DNA from: Bacteroidales bacterium
GTDB lineage: Bacteria > Bacteroidota > Bacteroidia > Bacteroidales > F082
DNA length: 64,000 bases
Assembly: GCA_017530365.1 (NCBI GenBank)
Contig: JAFXMK010000011.1
Location: 62,001 to 126,000 of the forward strand
Direction: 5' to 3'
Under the pieces are notes generated by a model, which was not told the origin of the DNA, searched no databases, and saw only the letters and a program-made list of their open reading frames with translations. Below are positions 8,476-17,755 of this stretch, piece by piece (positions within the stretch are counted from its first letter, which is position 1; each line of letters begins with the position of its first letter). A program made the position numbers and the translations under genes.

Positions 8476-10221
8476 ATGACAAACCCAGAAGAAGAAAAAG
8501 TAACGGAAAAGAAATCGCTCAATTTCATTGAAGCGAAAGTGGAAGAAGACCTCGCTAACGGCAAAAACGGCGGTCGGGTGCAGACCCGTTTTCCCCCAGA
8601 GCCGAACGGTTACCTTCACATCGGCCACGCGAAGGCCATCTGCCTCGACTTCGGCATCGCCGCCCAGCATGGCGGCGTGTGCAACCTGCGTTTCGACGAC
8701 ACCAACCCCACCAAGGAGAACATGGAGTACGTCGATGCTATCAAAGAGGACATCCAATGGCTTGGTTACCAATGGGGTAACGAATACTACGCCTCCGATT
8801 ACTTCCAGCAACTTTGGGATTTTGCCATAGAGCTGATTAAGAGAGGCAAAGCCTACATTGACGAGCAGAGCTCCGAGGAGATCGCCGCCCAGAAAGGCAC
8901 GCCTACCCAACCTGGCATCGAGAGCCCGTACCGCAACCGCCCCATCGAAGAGTCGTTGGACCTCTTCCAAAAGATGAACAACGGCGAGATCGGCGAGGGC
9001 AAGATGGTGCTTCGTGCCAAGATCGACATGGCCAACCCGAACATGCACTTCCGCGACCCGATCATCTACCGCGTCGTCGATACGCCCCACCACCGCACCG
9101 GCACCAAGTGGCATGCCTACCCGATGTACGACTTCGCACACGGACAGAGCGACTATTTCGAGGGCGTCACCCACTCCCTATGCACCTTGGAGTTTGTGGT
9201 ACACCGTCCCTTGTACGACCTGTTCATCGACTGGCTCAAGGAAATCCGTGGTGAGGGGGATAATTTAGACGACAACCGTCCACGCCAGACCGAGTTCAAC
9301 AAGCTGAACCTCAACTACATCTTGCTCAGCAAACGCAACCTGCTGGTCTTAGTAAACGAGGGCCTCGTGAGCGGCTGGGACGACCCACGTATGCCCACCA
9401 TCTGCGGCTTCCGTCGCAGAGGCTACACTCCCAGCGGCATCCATAAGTTCATCGACAAGATCGGCTATACTACGTATGACGCCTTGAACGACTTCGCCCT
9501 GATGGAGAGCGCCATCCGCGAGGACCTCAACGCCACTGCCACCCGTGTGGCCGCCGTGGTCAACCCCGTGAAGCTCGTCATCGCCAACTACCCCGAGGGA
9601 CAAATCGAGGAGATGGACGCCATCAACAACCCTGAAGATGAGACCGCTGGCAGCCATAAAATCGCCTTCAGCCGCGAGCTGTGGATCGAGAAAGAAGACT
9701 TCATGGAAGACGCTCCGAAGAAATACTTCCGCATGACCCCTGGCAACGAGGTGCGCCTCAAGAACGCCTACATCGTGAAATGCACGGGCTGCAAGAAAGA
9801 CGAGAACGGCAATGTCGTTGAGGTCTATGCCGAATATGATCCCGACACCAAGAGCGGCCTGCCTGGAGCCAACCGCAAGGTGAAAGGCACCATCCATTGG
9901 GTAAGTTGCGAGCGTTGCCTGCAAGCCGAGGTACGCATGTACGACCGTCTCTGGAAGGTCGAGAACCCCCGTGATGAGATGGCTCGCCTGAAAGACGAAG
10001 GCCTCAGCTCCTTAGAAGCCATGAAGCAGATGATGAATCCCAACTCGTTGGAGGTCCGTCCCGTATGCTACGTGGAGGAATTCCTAGCCGACGCCAAGCC
10101 GCTGGATCACTTCCAGTTCCAGCGCATCGGTTACTTCACGGTGGATAAGGACACCACCCCAGGACATCTGGTCTTCAACAGGACTGTGGCCCTCAAGGAC
10201 ACTTGGGCAAAAGCACAATGA
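8476..10221 (+). CDS. glnS: Glutaminyl-tRNA synthetase
   Basis: Charges tRNA-Gln directly with glutamine. With the start at 8476 the protein is 581 residues; longer in-frame starts would overlap the previous gene and add an atypical extension. It has PPEPNGYLHIGH (HIGH at 48-51), the GlnRS-type LDDNRPRQTEF and a KMSKS-like LSKRN. GlnRS and GluRS are related, but the PPEPNGY form of the first motif and the beta-barrel anticodon-binding region at the C-terminus are typical of GlnRS. Its presence matters because the window also encodes GatD- and GatE-like proteins, the indirect route to Gln-tRNA. A strong terminator follows. Confidence 0.96.
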   Translation: MTNPEEEKVTEKKSLNFIEAKVEEDLANGKNGGRVQTRFPPEPNGYLHIGHAKAICLDFGIAAQHGGVCNLRFDDTNPTKENMEYVDAIKEDIQWLGYQWGNEYYASDYFQQLWDFAIELIKRGKAYIDEQSSEEIAAQKGTPTQPGIESPYRNRPIEESLDLFQKMNNGEIGEGKMVLRAKIDMANPNMHFRDPIIYRVVDTPHHRTGTKWHAYPMYDFAHGQSDYFEGVTHSLCTLEFVVHRPLYDLFIDWLKEIRGEGDNLDDNRPRQTEFNKLNLNYILLSKRNLLVLVNEGLVSGWDDPRMPTICGFRRRGYTPSGIHKFIDKIGYTTYDALNDFALMESAIREDLNATATRVAAVVNPVKLVIANYPEGQIEEMDAINNPEDETAGSHKIAFSRELWIEKEDFMEDAPKKYFRMTPGNEVRLKNAYIVKCTGCKKDENGNVVEVYAEYDPDTKSGLPGANRKVKGTIHWVSCERCLQAEVRMYDRLWKVENPRDEMARLKDEGLSSLEAMKQMMNPNSLEVRPVCYVEEFLADAKPLDHFQFQRIGYFTVDKDTTPGHLVFNRTVALKDTWAKAQ

Positions 10222-10223
10222 TG

Positions 10224-10250
10224 AAAAAGGGGTCTTACGACCCCTTTTTT
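10224..10250 (+). terminator. Bidirectional rho-independent terminator after glnS
   Basis: Perfect 11-bp stem (AAAAAGGGGTC / GACCCCTTTTT) with TTAC loop and flanking A and T runs. It serves glnS and the convergent M56 gene, whose stop codon starts in the T run. Confidence 0.9.
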
Positions 10251-11962
10251 CATTTACCTAACCGATACGTCACCGGCAACACGTATCTCACTCTGACTGG
10301 CTTGCCATCCACGGTGCCAGGTTTCCATTTCGGCATGGATTTCACCACGCGGACCGCCTCGTCGTTCAGATCCTTTTTTGAAGGCTCGGGCTTCTTCAGC
10401 TCCACATTGGTTATGGAGCCGTCTTCGTCGACCACAAACTGCACAAAGACACGGTATTCCGCCTTGGTATCCATTTCTTTGTACTTCTTGGGCATGGTCA
10501 GGTTATCCTGCATAAAAGCCCTCAGGCCATCCATGCCACCAGGGTATTCGGGCATCGTCTCAGCAATGTCCCAAACACCATCCTTGCCGGATTTCAAGTC
10601 GGCTTGGGGAGCAATGGTCTCTCCCTTGACGGGCTTATACGTTTCACCCTCATCCAACTTAAAGAAGATGGGAAGCATGTAGCTGACACGGACCGGTTTG
10701 CCCTTCATCAGGCCCGGCTTCCATTTGGGCATGGCCTTCACCACGCGGAGCGCCTCGTCGTCACATTCTTTCCCAATCCCTTTTGCCACTTTGACATCAG
10801 AGACCGCGCCGTCTTTTTCAACCACAAAACTCAGGAACACCCTGCCACTGATGCCTTTCTCCTTGGCTTCTTCCGGGTACTTGATGTTTTTAGAGAGATA
10901 ATCCATCATCTTGTCCATGCCACCGGGAAATTCGGGCATCACTTCCACGATTTGGTAGATGCTGTCGTTATCGACCTTCTTGATCTTGATGTTGGTGATG
11001 TCTTTGGTGCTGAACTCATAGACGGTCTCGTCCGTTTTTTTCACTTGTTGCGCCGAAGCCCTTGCGTTGACAATCAGCAATAGCGCCAACACGGGCAACG
11101 TTGCCAGCAGCTTCCACCATAAGCCTTTGGCCTTTTCATGTTTTGTAATCATCTTGATACGTTTTTTGGTTAAGATTAAACTGAAATTATTGCTCATGTC
11201 GCTGAAATCGACGGCCGTGCACTGCTGCAAGATCAGCATCATGTAGTTTCGTTTATCAACACCGTTGGCCACCACATCATCGTCGGCGATGTATTCGTGC
11301 AGGCTCTGGAGTTCTCTTTTATAGAAATAGATGAAGGGGTTAAACCATTGGAAAATCTTCATCAGCTCCACCATCAGGATGTCCCACGAATGGTGATGGC
11401 TGATATGGCTCAACTCATGGCGGATGATGTCGGGATTGACATTCTCATCCGTGAAAAAGGCATAGCGGAAGAACGAATAGGGTCCATGTTCTTTGTGGGT
11501 AAACACCATGGTATAGCCATCCATCTTACGCTTGGGTGAGCGGATGATCATGGCGACCAGTTTCCCCATCTTGAAAAGGAAGAGCAAGGCCGTCACCGCC
11601 ACACCTATCAAATAAATCACGCCCAGCACCTGCCACAGGGAGAAGTGGATTCGGGTGGGAGTTGCCACCTCCACCTCGGGCAAAGTCACCGCTGTCGGTT
11701 CTCCGTATGAGATGGTGATTTCTTTGAGCATGAAGCCGCCTAACAAATTTTGCTTGAAGGCCACCACTTGAGGTGAGTTTTGTCCCATCAGAAACCCGAA
11801 CAAAGGCAACGCCAACGAGAACAGCATCGCCGAAAGCAGATAGAAGCGGTTGAATTGGAACCGGTTGCTGTTGGTGAACAGCAGACGATAAGCCACCCAC
11901 AACACCATCAAACCAAGAGCGATGGGCAGAAGATATTCGGTGAATAATACTTGTGTGTTCAT
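10250..11962 (-). CDS. BlaR1-like M56 membrane metallopeptidase with two TonB C-terminal domains
   Basis: 570 residues. The N-terminus has several membrane segments (about 9-27, 40-60, 112-131) and a zinc-protease motif HELSH (182-186), as in BlaR1/MecR1. After a further membrane segment (about 285-303) come two TonB_C-like domains. Each has the pattern VxFVVxxDGxxxxVxxxK...DEAxRVVKxMPKWKPG (about 365-450 and 490-570). It is preceded by a BlaI-type repressor gene 3 bp upstream, the usual arrangement for a protease that relieves repression by cleavage. BlaR1's beta-lactam sensor domain is absent; TonB-type domains replace it, so the signal is unlikely to be a beta-lactam. That last point is inference. 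Confidence 0.88.
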   Translation of the reverse strand: MNTQVLFTEYLLPIALGLMVLWVAYRLLFTNSNRFQFNRFYLLSAMLFSLALPLFGFLMGQNSPQVVAFKQNLLGGFMLKEITISYGEPTAVTLPEVEVATPTRIHFSLWQVLGVIYLIGVAVTALLFLFKMGKLVAMIIRSPKRKMDGYTMVFTHKEHGPYSFFRYAFFTDENVNPDIIRHELSHISHHHSWDILMVELMKIFQWFNPFIYFYKRELQSLHEYIADDDVVANGVDKRNYMMLILQQCTAVDFSDMSNNFSLILTKKRIKMITKHEKAKGLWWKLLATLPVLALLLIVNARASAQQVKKTDETVYEFSTKDITNIKIKKVDNDSIYQIVEVMPEFPGGMDKMMDYLSKNIKYPEEAKEKGISGRVFLSFVVEKDGAVSDVKVAKGIGKECDDEALRVVKAMPKWKPGLMKGKPVRVSYMLPIFFKLDEGETYKPVKGETIAPQADLKSGKDGVWDIAETMPEYPGGMDGLRAFMQDNLTMPKKYKEMDTKAEYRVFVQFVVDEDGSITNVELKKPEPSKKDLNDEAVRVVKSMPKWKPGTVDGKPVRVRYVLPVTYRLGK

Positions 11963-11965
11963 GGC

Positions 11966-12340
11966 TTATTTCTTTTCGTCCTCAATGGCATTGTCAATCA
12001 TTTTCTTTAAAGCCTCCAGCTCCTCCAAGCTGAAGTTCTCCTTTTTGGCGAAGGCCGATACCAGGTCGAGGTAGGAGTTGTTGAAGTAGCGTTCCACCAC
12101 GCTGCCGAGGAAATTCTCCGAATATTCCTCTTTGCTGATGGCAGGTTGGTAACGATTGGCTTTACAGAAGGTTTCGTGCTTGACAAAGCCCTTCTTTTCG
12201 AGAATCCTGATGATGGTGAGCACCGTGTTATAAGCCGGCTTTGGTTCGGGGAAGGCCGCCATGATATCGCTGGCAAAACCTTGTCCGATGCCCCACAGCA
12301 CCTGCATCACTTGTTCCTCTGCTTTTGTTAACTCTTTCAT
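11966..12340 (-). CDS. BlaI/MecI/CopY-family transcriptional repressor
   Basis: 124 residues, the usual size. The N-terminal winged helix begins LTKAEEQVMQVLW and includes YNTVLTIIRILEKKGFV, the recognition region of the family. The C-terminal helices support dimerisation, and the partner protease of the next gene would cleave there. Spacing of 3 bp to the M56 gene indicates one operon. A 16-bp perfect palindrome directly upstream is a candidate autoregulatory operator. Confidence 0.92.
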   Translation of the reverse strand: MKELTKAEEQVMQVLWGIGQGFASDIMAAFPEPKPAYNTVLTIIRILEKKGFVKHETFCKANRYQPAISKEEYSENFLGSVVERYFNNSYLDLVSAFAKKENFSLEELEALKKMIDNAIEDEKK

Positions 12341-12348
12341 ATTAAATA

Positions 12349-12364
12349 TATTAATCGATTAATA
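12349..12364. promoter_or_regulatory. 16-bp perfect palindrome, candidate BlaI-type operator
   Basis: TATTAATCGATTAATA is fully self-complementary and sits 9 bp upstream of the repressor start, overlapping the stop codon of the LRR gene. Position and symmetry suit autoregulation by the dimeric repressor. It does not contain the TACA/TGTA half-sites of classical BlaI operators. Confidence 0.5.
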
Positions 12365-13282
12365 AATAACTCCTAAAGTATCTAAATGCAATTCCTCTTC
12401 AAGGGTCAACTTGAAATAGTTATCGCGGATGACCATGATTTCCATCCCTGGTTTTTCCACCAAGTTCCAGGGACATTCATCCAACAGATTGTGCTCGCAG
12501 TCAAATTCGTACAGCGACTTCATCTTAGCCAAGTCGGGCAGTTCCAATAACTGGTTATAACCCACACCGAAACGCTGTATGGAATCCATTTCCACTATCC
12601 ACTCGGGTAGGAACTTCAAGTTGTTGTGATGGATATAGAAGTATTTCAACTTCTTGAGATTACGCAACGTATCGGGGATTCGCTCAATCTCGTTGAACGA
12701 CAGATAAATTTGTTCGAGATTCTCCAAACCGCCCATGAAATCAGGGATCTCTTTGATGTGGTTTTTGTAGAAATCAATCTGACGTAAGGTCTTCAAACGA
12801 GCGACACATTCAGGAATGGATTCAAACTGGTTTTCATAAAAGATGATATTGCCAATCTGTTCCAAGTCACCAAAGGATTCGGGCAAGGAACTCAATTTGT
12901 TTCGCATCAGCACCAATGTCTTACATTGCAAATCACCTATATTGTTTGGCAGCTTTTCGATGCCGTTGTTGGCCATCAGGAGACGTTCTACCTTGGCCAA
13001 ATGACGGATGTCAGCTTTCGTCAGTCGCAACTGGTTGCCGTTCAGGTTGATCTCCTTAAGGCTGTCGAGAGACGAAACCCAAGCGGGGATATGTTTGATA
13101 TGGTTTCTTTCGAGGTTGAGCGACCTGAGGTTTTTACACCTTTTTATATAAGAAGGGATACGTTTAAGATTCTGATTGGCAAGAGAAAGGTTTTCCGTAG
13201 TATAGTCATAGTCTCTTAGTGCTGCGCAAGAAGGCATCAGCAAGACTAGAAACAGGAGTGCTATGACGTATTTTGTTTTCAT
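12359..13282 (-). CDS. Leucine-rich-repeat lipoprotein
   Basis: 307 residues with the start at 13282; an earlier in-frame Met would put ten residues before the signal peptide. The signal ends in a PSC lipobox (Cys19). The rest is about ten leucine-rich repeats of 23 residues, of the LxxLNLxxNxIxxIP type. These form a curved protein-binding solenoid. It is probably displayed in the periplasm or on the surface; the ligand is unknown. It lies 18 bp upstream of the BlaI-type gene and could be co-transcribed with the repressor/protease pair. Confidence 0.88.
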   Translation of the reverse strand: MKTKYVIALLFLVLLMPSCAALRDYDYTTENLSLANQNLKRIPSYIKRCKNLRSLNLERNHIKHIPAWVSSLDSLKEINLNGNQLRLTKADIRHLAKVERLLMANNGIEKLPNNIGDLQCKTLVLMRNKLSSLPESFGDLEQIGNIIFYENQFESIPECVARLKTLRQIDFYKNHIKEIPDFMGGLENLEQIYLSFNEIERIPDTLRNLKKLKYFYIHHNNLKFLPEWIVEMDSIQRFGVGYNQLLELPDLAKMKSLYEFDCEHNLLDECPWNLVEKPGMEIMVIRDNYFKLTLEEELHLDTLGVIY

Positions 13283-13300
13283 TTCAACCGTATAACGCTG

Positions 13301-13308
13301 CAAATATA
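13301..13308 (-). promoter_or_regulatory. Putative -7 element of the LRR lipoprotein gene
   Basis: Minus-strand TATATTTG (TAnnTTTG) 19 bp upstream of the LRR gene start at 13282. This also supports that start over the longer one at 13312, which would leave the element inside the gene. Confidence 0.55.
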
Positions 13309-13387
13309 ACAAATATTTTAATCTTGCAACTAATTTTTTAGTTTTTTAATGATTTTTTTCACAAAGACAAAAATTCTCATTTTTTTC

Positions 13388-13416
13388 TTGTGTAAAATAA
13401 AAAAAGTGTATTTTTG
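13388..13416 (+). promoter_or_regulatory. Promoter of tRNA-Gln
   Basis: TTG (13388-13390), an 18-bp gap, then TATTTTTG (13409-13416). The tRNA begins 14 bp downstream. The tRNA-Leu promoter of this window has the same geometry. Confidence 0.7.
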
Positions 13417-13429
13417 CAGTCGCAACAGA

Positions 13430-13502
13430 TGCCCAATGGTGTAATTGGCAACACGACTGACTCTGGATCAGTAAAGTCCAGGTTCGAACCCTGGTTGGGC
13501 AA
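13430..13502 (+). tRNA. tRNA-Gln (anticodon CTG)
   Basis: A full cloverleaf can be folded. Acceptor TGCCCAA pairs with TTGGGCA. The anticodon stem ACTGA/TCAGT encloses loop CTCTGGA with CTG at 13463-13465. The T arm is CCAGG-TTCGAAC-CCTGG, and the discriminator is A. CCA is not encoded. The first pair is U1-A72, the bacterial tRNA-Gln form; archaeal tRNA-Gln usually has A1-U72. The window also holds glnS and gatD/gatE-like genes acting on this tRNA species. Confidence 0.95.
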
Positions 13503-13514
13503 CATAAATTACAA

Positions 13515-13552
13515 AGTATCAATCTGACAATTAACAGGTTGATACTTTTTTT
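13515..13552 (+). terminator. Terminator after tRNA-Gln
   Basis: 12-bp stem (AGTATCAATCTG / CAGGTTGATACT, one G-T pair), loop ACAATTAA, then six T. Confidence 0.9.
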
Positions 13553-13600
13553 ATGCCGTTCGTGTCCACGCGATGTCCTCCAAATGAACAAAAGATTTCT

Positions 13601-13608
13601 TATCTTTG
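13601..13608 (+). promoter_or_regulatory. Putative -7 element of sbcDC
   Basis: TATCTTTG (TAnnTTTG) 27 bp before the sbcD start. No clear -33 element was found. Confidence 0.5.
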
Positions 13609-13634
13609 CTAATGTTTCAACAAACCTGTAACCC

Positions 13635-14804
13635 ATGAAAATCCTACATACCAGCGACTGGCACCTGGGACATGTGCTCTATGGCCATGACCGTACGGAA
13701 GAGCAACAATCCATGCTTAACCAAATGGTCCACATCGTTGAAGAACAACAACCCGACGTGTTTCTGCTGTGCGGCGACGTGTTCCACACATCACAACCCT
13801 CGAATACGACACAGACCATGCTATCGGATGCCCTCATGAAAATACACGAGGCGAATCCCCAGATGGTCATCGTGATGACCGCAGGCAACCACGACAGCCC
13901 CACGAAACACGTGATCTTCCAAAAACCTTGGCGGGCATTGAACGTATATGCCATCGGACAACTGAAGAAAGAGGAGCTGGATGAGCACATCATCGAAATC
14001 CCCGGAAAAGGCTTCATCATTGCCATCCCCCATGTGAACGAGCAGACGCTCCCGGAAGGATTCTTCCAACAATTGCTCGACAAGGTAACGGAAAGGAATA
14101 CCGAAGGGTTGCCCGTGGTGATGACCGCCCACACTACGGTGAAAGGTTGTACCTTCAAGTGCCATGAATATGCAACGGAACTTACCGTGGGAGGCATCGA
14201 CGCAATCCAACTGGAACAGCTGGGCGAAGGATATGACTATCTGGCCTTAGGCCATATTCATCATGGACAGTTTGTTGATCTTGGCAAACACCGCGCACGA
14301 TACTCCGGCACCCCTTTACCTATCAGCTTCGACGAAAACTTCAGCCATTCCATCAGCATGGTTGAAATCGACAAGCACGGCGCTATTCCAACCGTGACAG
14401 AAATCGGGATCCACAACCCACGCCCTCTGGTCACCCTACCCGAAGAAGGATTTGCTCCCTGGGAGACAACCAAAAAACTATTAGAAAAATACGCTGATGA
14501 CGATCCCGCCTATATCAGATTAAATGTAGAAATCGAAGACTTCCAGCCTGTAGAAGCTTCGGCAGAAGCAGCAAAACTGACCGAGGGAAAACAATGTCGT
14601 TTTTGCACGCTCAACTTCAAAAAGAAAGTCGACAACCAAGCTGAGGCCAAAGTGCTAACCGTGCAAGAATTCCAAGCGGAAAAACCCATTGAAATCGCCA
14701 AGCAATATGCAGCATACGAAGGCATCAGCTTCGACGAAGAGATGACTGAGCTGTTCGATGAGGTTCTGAATTTGGTGGAAAACGACGCCCGAAACGAAAA
14801 ATAA
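13635..14804 (+). CDS. sbcD: Exonuclease subunit SbcD (Mre11 family)
   Basis: The nuclease subunit of the SbcCD complex, which opens DNA hairpins and trims blocked double-strand ends. All phosphodiesterase motifs are visible: SDWHLGH at the N-terminus, GDVFH, GNHDS (about residue 96), AHTT and GHIHHGQ. These bind the two Mn ions of the family. It has 389 residues. The C-terminal part after about 280 would contact the SbcC ATPase. sbcC starts 12 bp downstream in the same operon. Confidence 0.95.
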   Translation: MKILHTSDWHLGHVLYGHDRTEEQQSMLNQMVHIVEEQQPDVFLLCGDVFHTSQPSNTTQTMLSDALMKIHEANPQMVIVMTAGNHDSPTKHVIFQKPWRALNVYAIGQLKKEELDEHIIEIPGKGFIIAIPHVNEQTLPEGFFQQLLDKVTERNTEGLPVVMTAHTTVKGCTFKCHEYATELTVGGIDAIQLEQLGEGYDYLALGHIHHGQFVDLGKHRARYSGTPLPISFDENFSHSISMVEIDKHGAIPTVTEIGIHNPRPLVTLPEEGFAPWETTKKLLEKYADDDPAYIRLNVEIEDFQPVEASAEAAKLTEGKQCRFCTLNFKKKVDNQAEAKVLTVQEFQAEKPIEIAKQYAAYEGISFDEEMTELFDEVLNLVENDARNEK

Positions 14805-14816
14805 AAAACCGAGACC

Positions 14817-17705
14817 ATGAAACTACAGAAACTGACCATACACAACATCGCATCAATTGAAGATGCCACCATCGATTTTGAAGCAAAACCACTGGCCGAC
14901 AGTGAAGTGTTCCTGATTACAGGTAAGACAGGTTCAGGAAAGTCAACCATCCTTGACGCCATCTGCCTTGCCCTGTTTGCCAACACCCCAAGGTTGGCTG
15001 GAACACAGATGCAAGGAGGCACTAAAGACGGAGAGGCAGACGTCGCCATCAAAGACCCGCGCCAACTGATGCGTCGAAATACCGGTGAGGCTTTCGTGTC
15101 GCTCACTTTCACAGGAAGCAATGATGTGCACTATGAAGCCAAATGGTCGGTGGCCAGAGCCAGAAAAAAGGTAAACGGAAACATCCAAAGCAAAACCTGG
15201 CAACTGACAAACCTCGATTCGGAAGTTACCCACACCAAAGACAACGATATCAAAGATGAGATCCAGACAGCTATCGGCCTGGATTTCGGCCAGTTCTGCC
15301 GCACCACCCTCCTGGCTCAAGGCGAGTTCACCCGCTTTCTGAACAGCAAAGATGACGACAAGGCAGAAATCCTAGAGAAAATCACTGGTGTGGATATCTA
15401 TTCGAAGATCGGCAGGAAGGTCTTTGAGGTAACTGGTCAAAAGAAAACAGAATGGGAACAAGCTCAGCAAAAGATAGCAGGCATACGCACCTTGACCGAT
15501 GAAGAGATCGCGACCAAACAGGAAGAGATTGCCAAATACGAAGCATCGTTGGAACAAGTAAAGAAAGCAGGCGAGACTGATAAAGCAAAACTTCAATGGA
15601 TCAAGACAGAAAAGGAACTGGCCAAGGGAGTCACCGAGGCATCCTTAGCACTCCAACAAGCCCAAGCCATAGTCGAAAGCGACGACTTCAAGAAAAAAGA
15701 AACACTGGTTCGCCAATGGAATGCCACCATTGAAGCCCGCAACTGGCTAGGTGCGATGAAAGAAGCCGAAAAAACAATTACCGAAGGGAAAAAGAAGATC
15801 GAAGAATGCCGCAACACCATCGACAGCGAAGGTAAGAGACTCACGGAGACACTGCAACCCGCTTTCGACAAAGCTCAGAAAGAGGTAACCGAGGCACAAA
15901 CCGCTCTCGAACAACAAACGGCCACGCTGCAATCCCAAGAAGCAGCACTCGACGCACTTCATTTGCCCGACCTGAGAAAATCACGCGACAACGCCAAGGA
16001 ACTACAACGCAATATTGACATCACCTACGAACGAATCGAGGCATACGCCAAAGAAAAAGACCGTAAAGCCCAAACTGCCAAGACCCTAGAAGAGACCGCT
16101 GCCGCAATAGAAAAGAAACTGAAAGAAAGCGCCGATTTGGAGCCGCTGATCCATGACGCAAAAGTGGTAATGGACGACCGAAATGCGACCCTCGACAATC
16201 AGCGCGACACCATCGACAAGTTTGCCCAGACCCTGCGCCAAAAACTGCATGTAGGCGACCTCTGCCCCGTCTGCCGTCAGGAGATCAAAACCGAACTGCC
16301 CCACGAGGAAGAATTGGCCCAACTTGTCGGCGGCCTCGAAAAAGCCTTCAAGGAGGCCGAATCAGCCTACCAAGAACTGGTTAATAAGAGAAACAAGCTG
16401 GACGCTGAAATCAAGGCAACACAACAAACCTATCAGACTTCCAAAGAGAACTTCGATAAGGACGACTCCGTCAAGATGGCAAAACAAAAAGTCATTGATG
16501 CCTGCAAGGCTTGTGGAATTGAAATCATCGACGAAAGCACGCCCGAAAAGTTGGCCTCCCTAAAGACCGACACTGAAACCAAGCTTAAGGGACTTGAGGC
16601 CAAAATCGCTGAAGGCACCAAAGCCGAAAATGCCATCAAAGCTCAAAGAACGGCCCTCGACAAGGCAAATAAAAACTTGGATCAACTGAAAAAGACTGCG
16701 CTGAAAGCCCAACAAGACATCAGTGACTGCAAGGGCAAAATTGCTATCGCCGAAGAAGTCAAGAAAAGCACGGAACAAGTGCAGCTGAAACAAGCGGAGG
16801 AGACCCTCAACACCAACAAGCAGCAATTGGAGAACTTCCTAGGCAGTCATCCCGACCTTAACCTAGAGCGACTGACCGCCTTGAATGCCCTTTCCTCACA
16901 AGAAATCATCAAGACTCAAGCCTTGCTGGAAGCTGACAAAAACATGGTGCTTACCAAGAAAACGCTGAAGGATGACGCCGACAAGAGACTTGGAGAACAC
17001 AAACTGACAAAGCCCGAGCTAAAGGAGGAAGACACCGATGAATCACTGGTTGCACGAATCAACGAAAATGATAAAACGTTGGCTGACATCTCAGAAAAGA
17101 AAGGCGCCATCAACCAAGAACTGAAAGCTGACGAAGAGAACAAAAAACAAATTGGCCATCTGAAAGAAGAAGCCGAGAAGAAACAATCCATTTATCAAAA
17201 ATGGTCGCGCATGAACCAACTCATTGGCGATGCAACGGGCAACAAGTTCCGCAAGATTGCTCAGAGTTATGTGCTGAACAGCCTAATCCATTCGGCCAAC
17301 CACTACATGAAGACGTTGACCGACCGATATACTTTGAAAGTGGCGCCAGGTACCTTCGTCATCTCGCTCGAAGATTCCTATCAGGGCTATGTAAGCCGAG
17401 CGGCAAGCACCATCTCCGGTGGAGAGAGCTTCCTCGTATCTCTGTCATTGGCACTTGCACTCAGCGACATAGGACAGAAACTGGCGGTTGACACCCTATT
17501 CATCGACGAGGGCTTTGGCACGCTGAGTGGTGAACCGTTGCAGAATGCCATCAACACATTGCGTTCACTCCACAACAAATCAGGCCGCCATGTGGGTATC
17601 ATCAGCCATGTGGAAGAGCTGCAAGGGAAAATCCCCGTACAAATTCAAGTGGATCAAGAAGGCAACCTCTCTAGTAGCAAGATAAAAGTGATAACCATCG
17701 ATTGA
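14817..17705 (+). CDS. sbcC: Exonuclease subunit SbcC (Rad50 family ATPase)
   Basis: 962 residues with the SMC/Rad50 layout. The Walker A is GKTGSGKST (36-44), followed by a Q-loop region near GEFTRFL, long coiled-coil arms rich in K, E and Q, and a zinc hook CPVC (Cys483, Cys486) at the midpoint. The second arm leads to the ABC signature SGGESFLVSLSLALALSD and Walker B LFIDEGFGTL. It works with SbcD at DNA ends and hairpins. Inverted repeats such as the hairpin-forming arrays of this window are typical substrates of the complex; this link is only a possibility. Confidence 0.96.
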   Translation: MKLQKLTIHNIASIEDATIDFEAKPLADSEVFLITGKTGSGKSTILDAICLALFANTPRLAGTQMQGGTKDGEADVAIKDPRQLMRRNTGEAFVSLTFTGSNDVHYEAKWSVARARKKVNGNIQSKTWQLTNLDSEVTHTKDNDIKDEIQTAIGLDFGQFCRTTLLAQGEFTRFLNSKDDDKAEILEKITGVDIYSKIGRKVFEVTGQKKTEWEQAQQKIAGIRTLTDEEIATKQEEIAKYEASLEQVKKAGETDKAKLQWIKTEKELAKGVTEASLALQQAQAIVESDDFKKKETLVRQWNATIEARNWLGAMKEAEKTITEGKKKIEECRNTIDSEGKRLTETLQPAFDKAQKEVTEAQTALEQQTATLQSQEAALDALHLPDLRKSRDNAKELQRNIDITYERIEAYAKEKDRKAQTAKTLEETAAAIEKKLKESADLEPLIHDAKVVMDDRNATLDNQRDTIDKFAQTLRQKLHVGDLCPVCRQEIKTELPHEEELAQLVGGLEKAFKEAESAYQELVNKRNKLDAEIKATQQTYQTSKENFDKDDSVKMAKQKVIDACKACGIEIIDESTPEKLASLKTDTETKLKGLEAKIAEGTKAENAIKAQRTALDKANKNLDQLKKTALKAQQDISDCKGKIAIAEEVKKSTEQVQLKQAEETLNTNKQQLENFLGSHPDLNLERLTALNALSSQEIIKTQALLEADKNMVLTKKTLKDDADKRLGEHKLTKPELKEEDTDESLVARINENDKTLADISEKKGAINQELKADEENKKQIGHLKEEAEKKQSIYQKWSRMNQLIGDATGNKFRKIAQSYVLNSLIHSANHYMKTLTDRYTLKVAPGTFVISLEDSYQGYVSRAASTISGGESFLVSLSLALALSDIGQKLAVDTLFIDEGFGTLSGEPLQNAINTLRSLHNKSGRHVGIISHVEELQGKIPVQIQVDQEGNLSSSKIKVITID

Positions 17706-17725
17706 TGAGGGTAAAATATTTTTAG

Positions 17726-17733
17726 TACTTTTG
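17726..17733 (+). promoter_or_regulatory. Putative -7 element of the lipoprotein gene at 17756
   Basis: TACTTTTG (TAnnTTTG), 23 bp before the start. Confidence 0.5.
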
Positions 17734-17755
17734 CCTATCCAATAATCATTCAACC

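Noticed and set aside
13346-13636. Minus-strand small open frame across tRNA-Gln
   Set aside because: It overlaps the tRNA, its promoter and its terminator.
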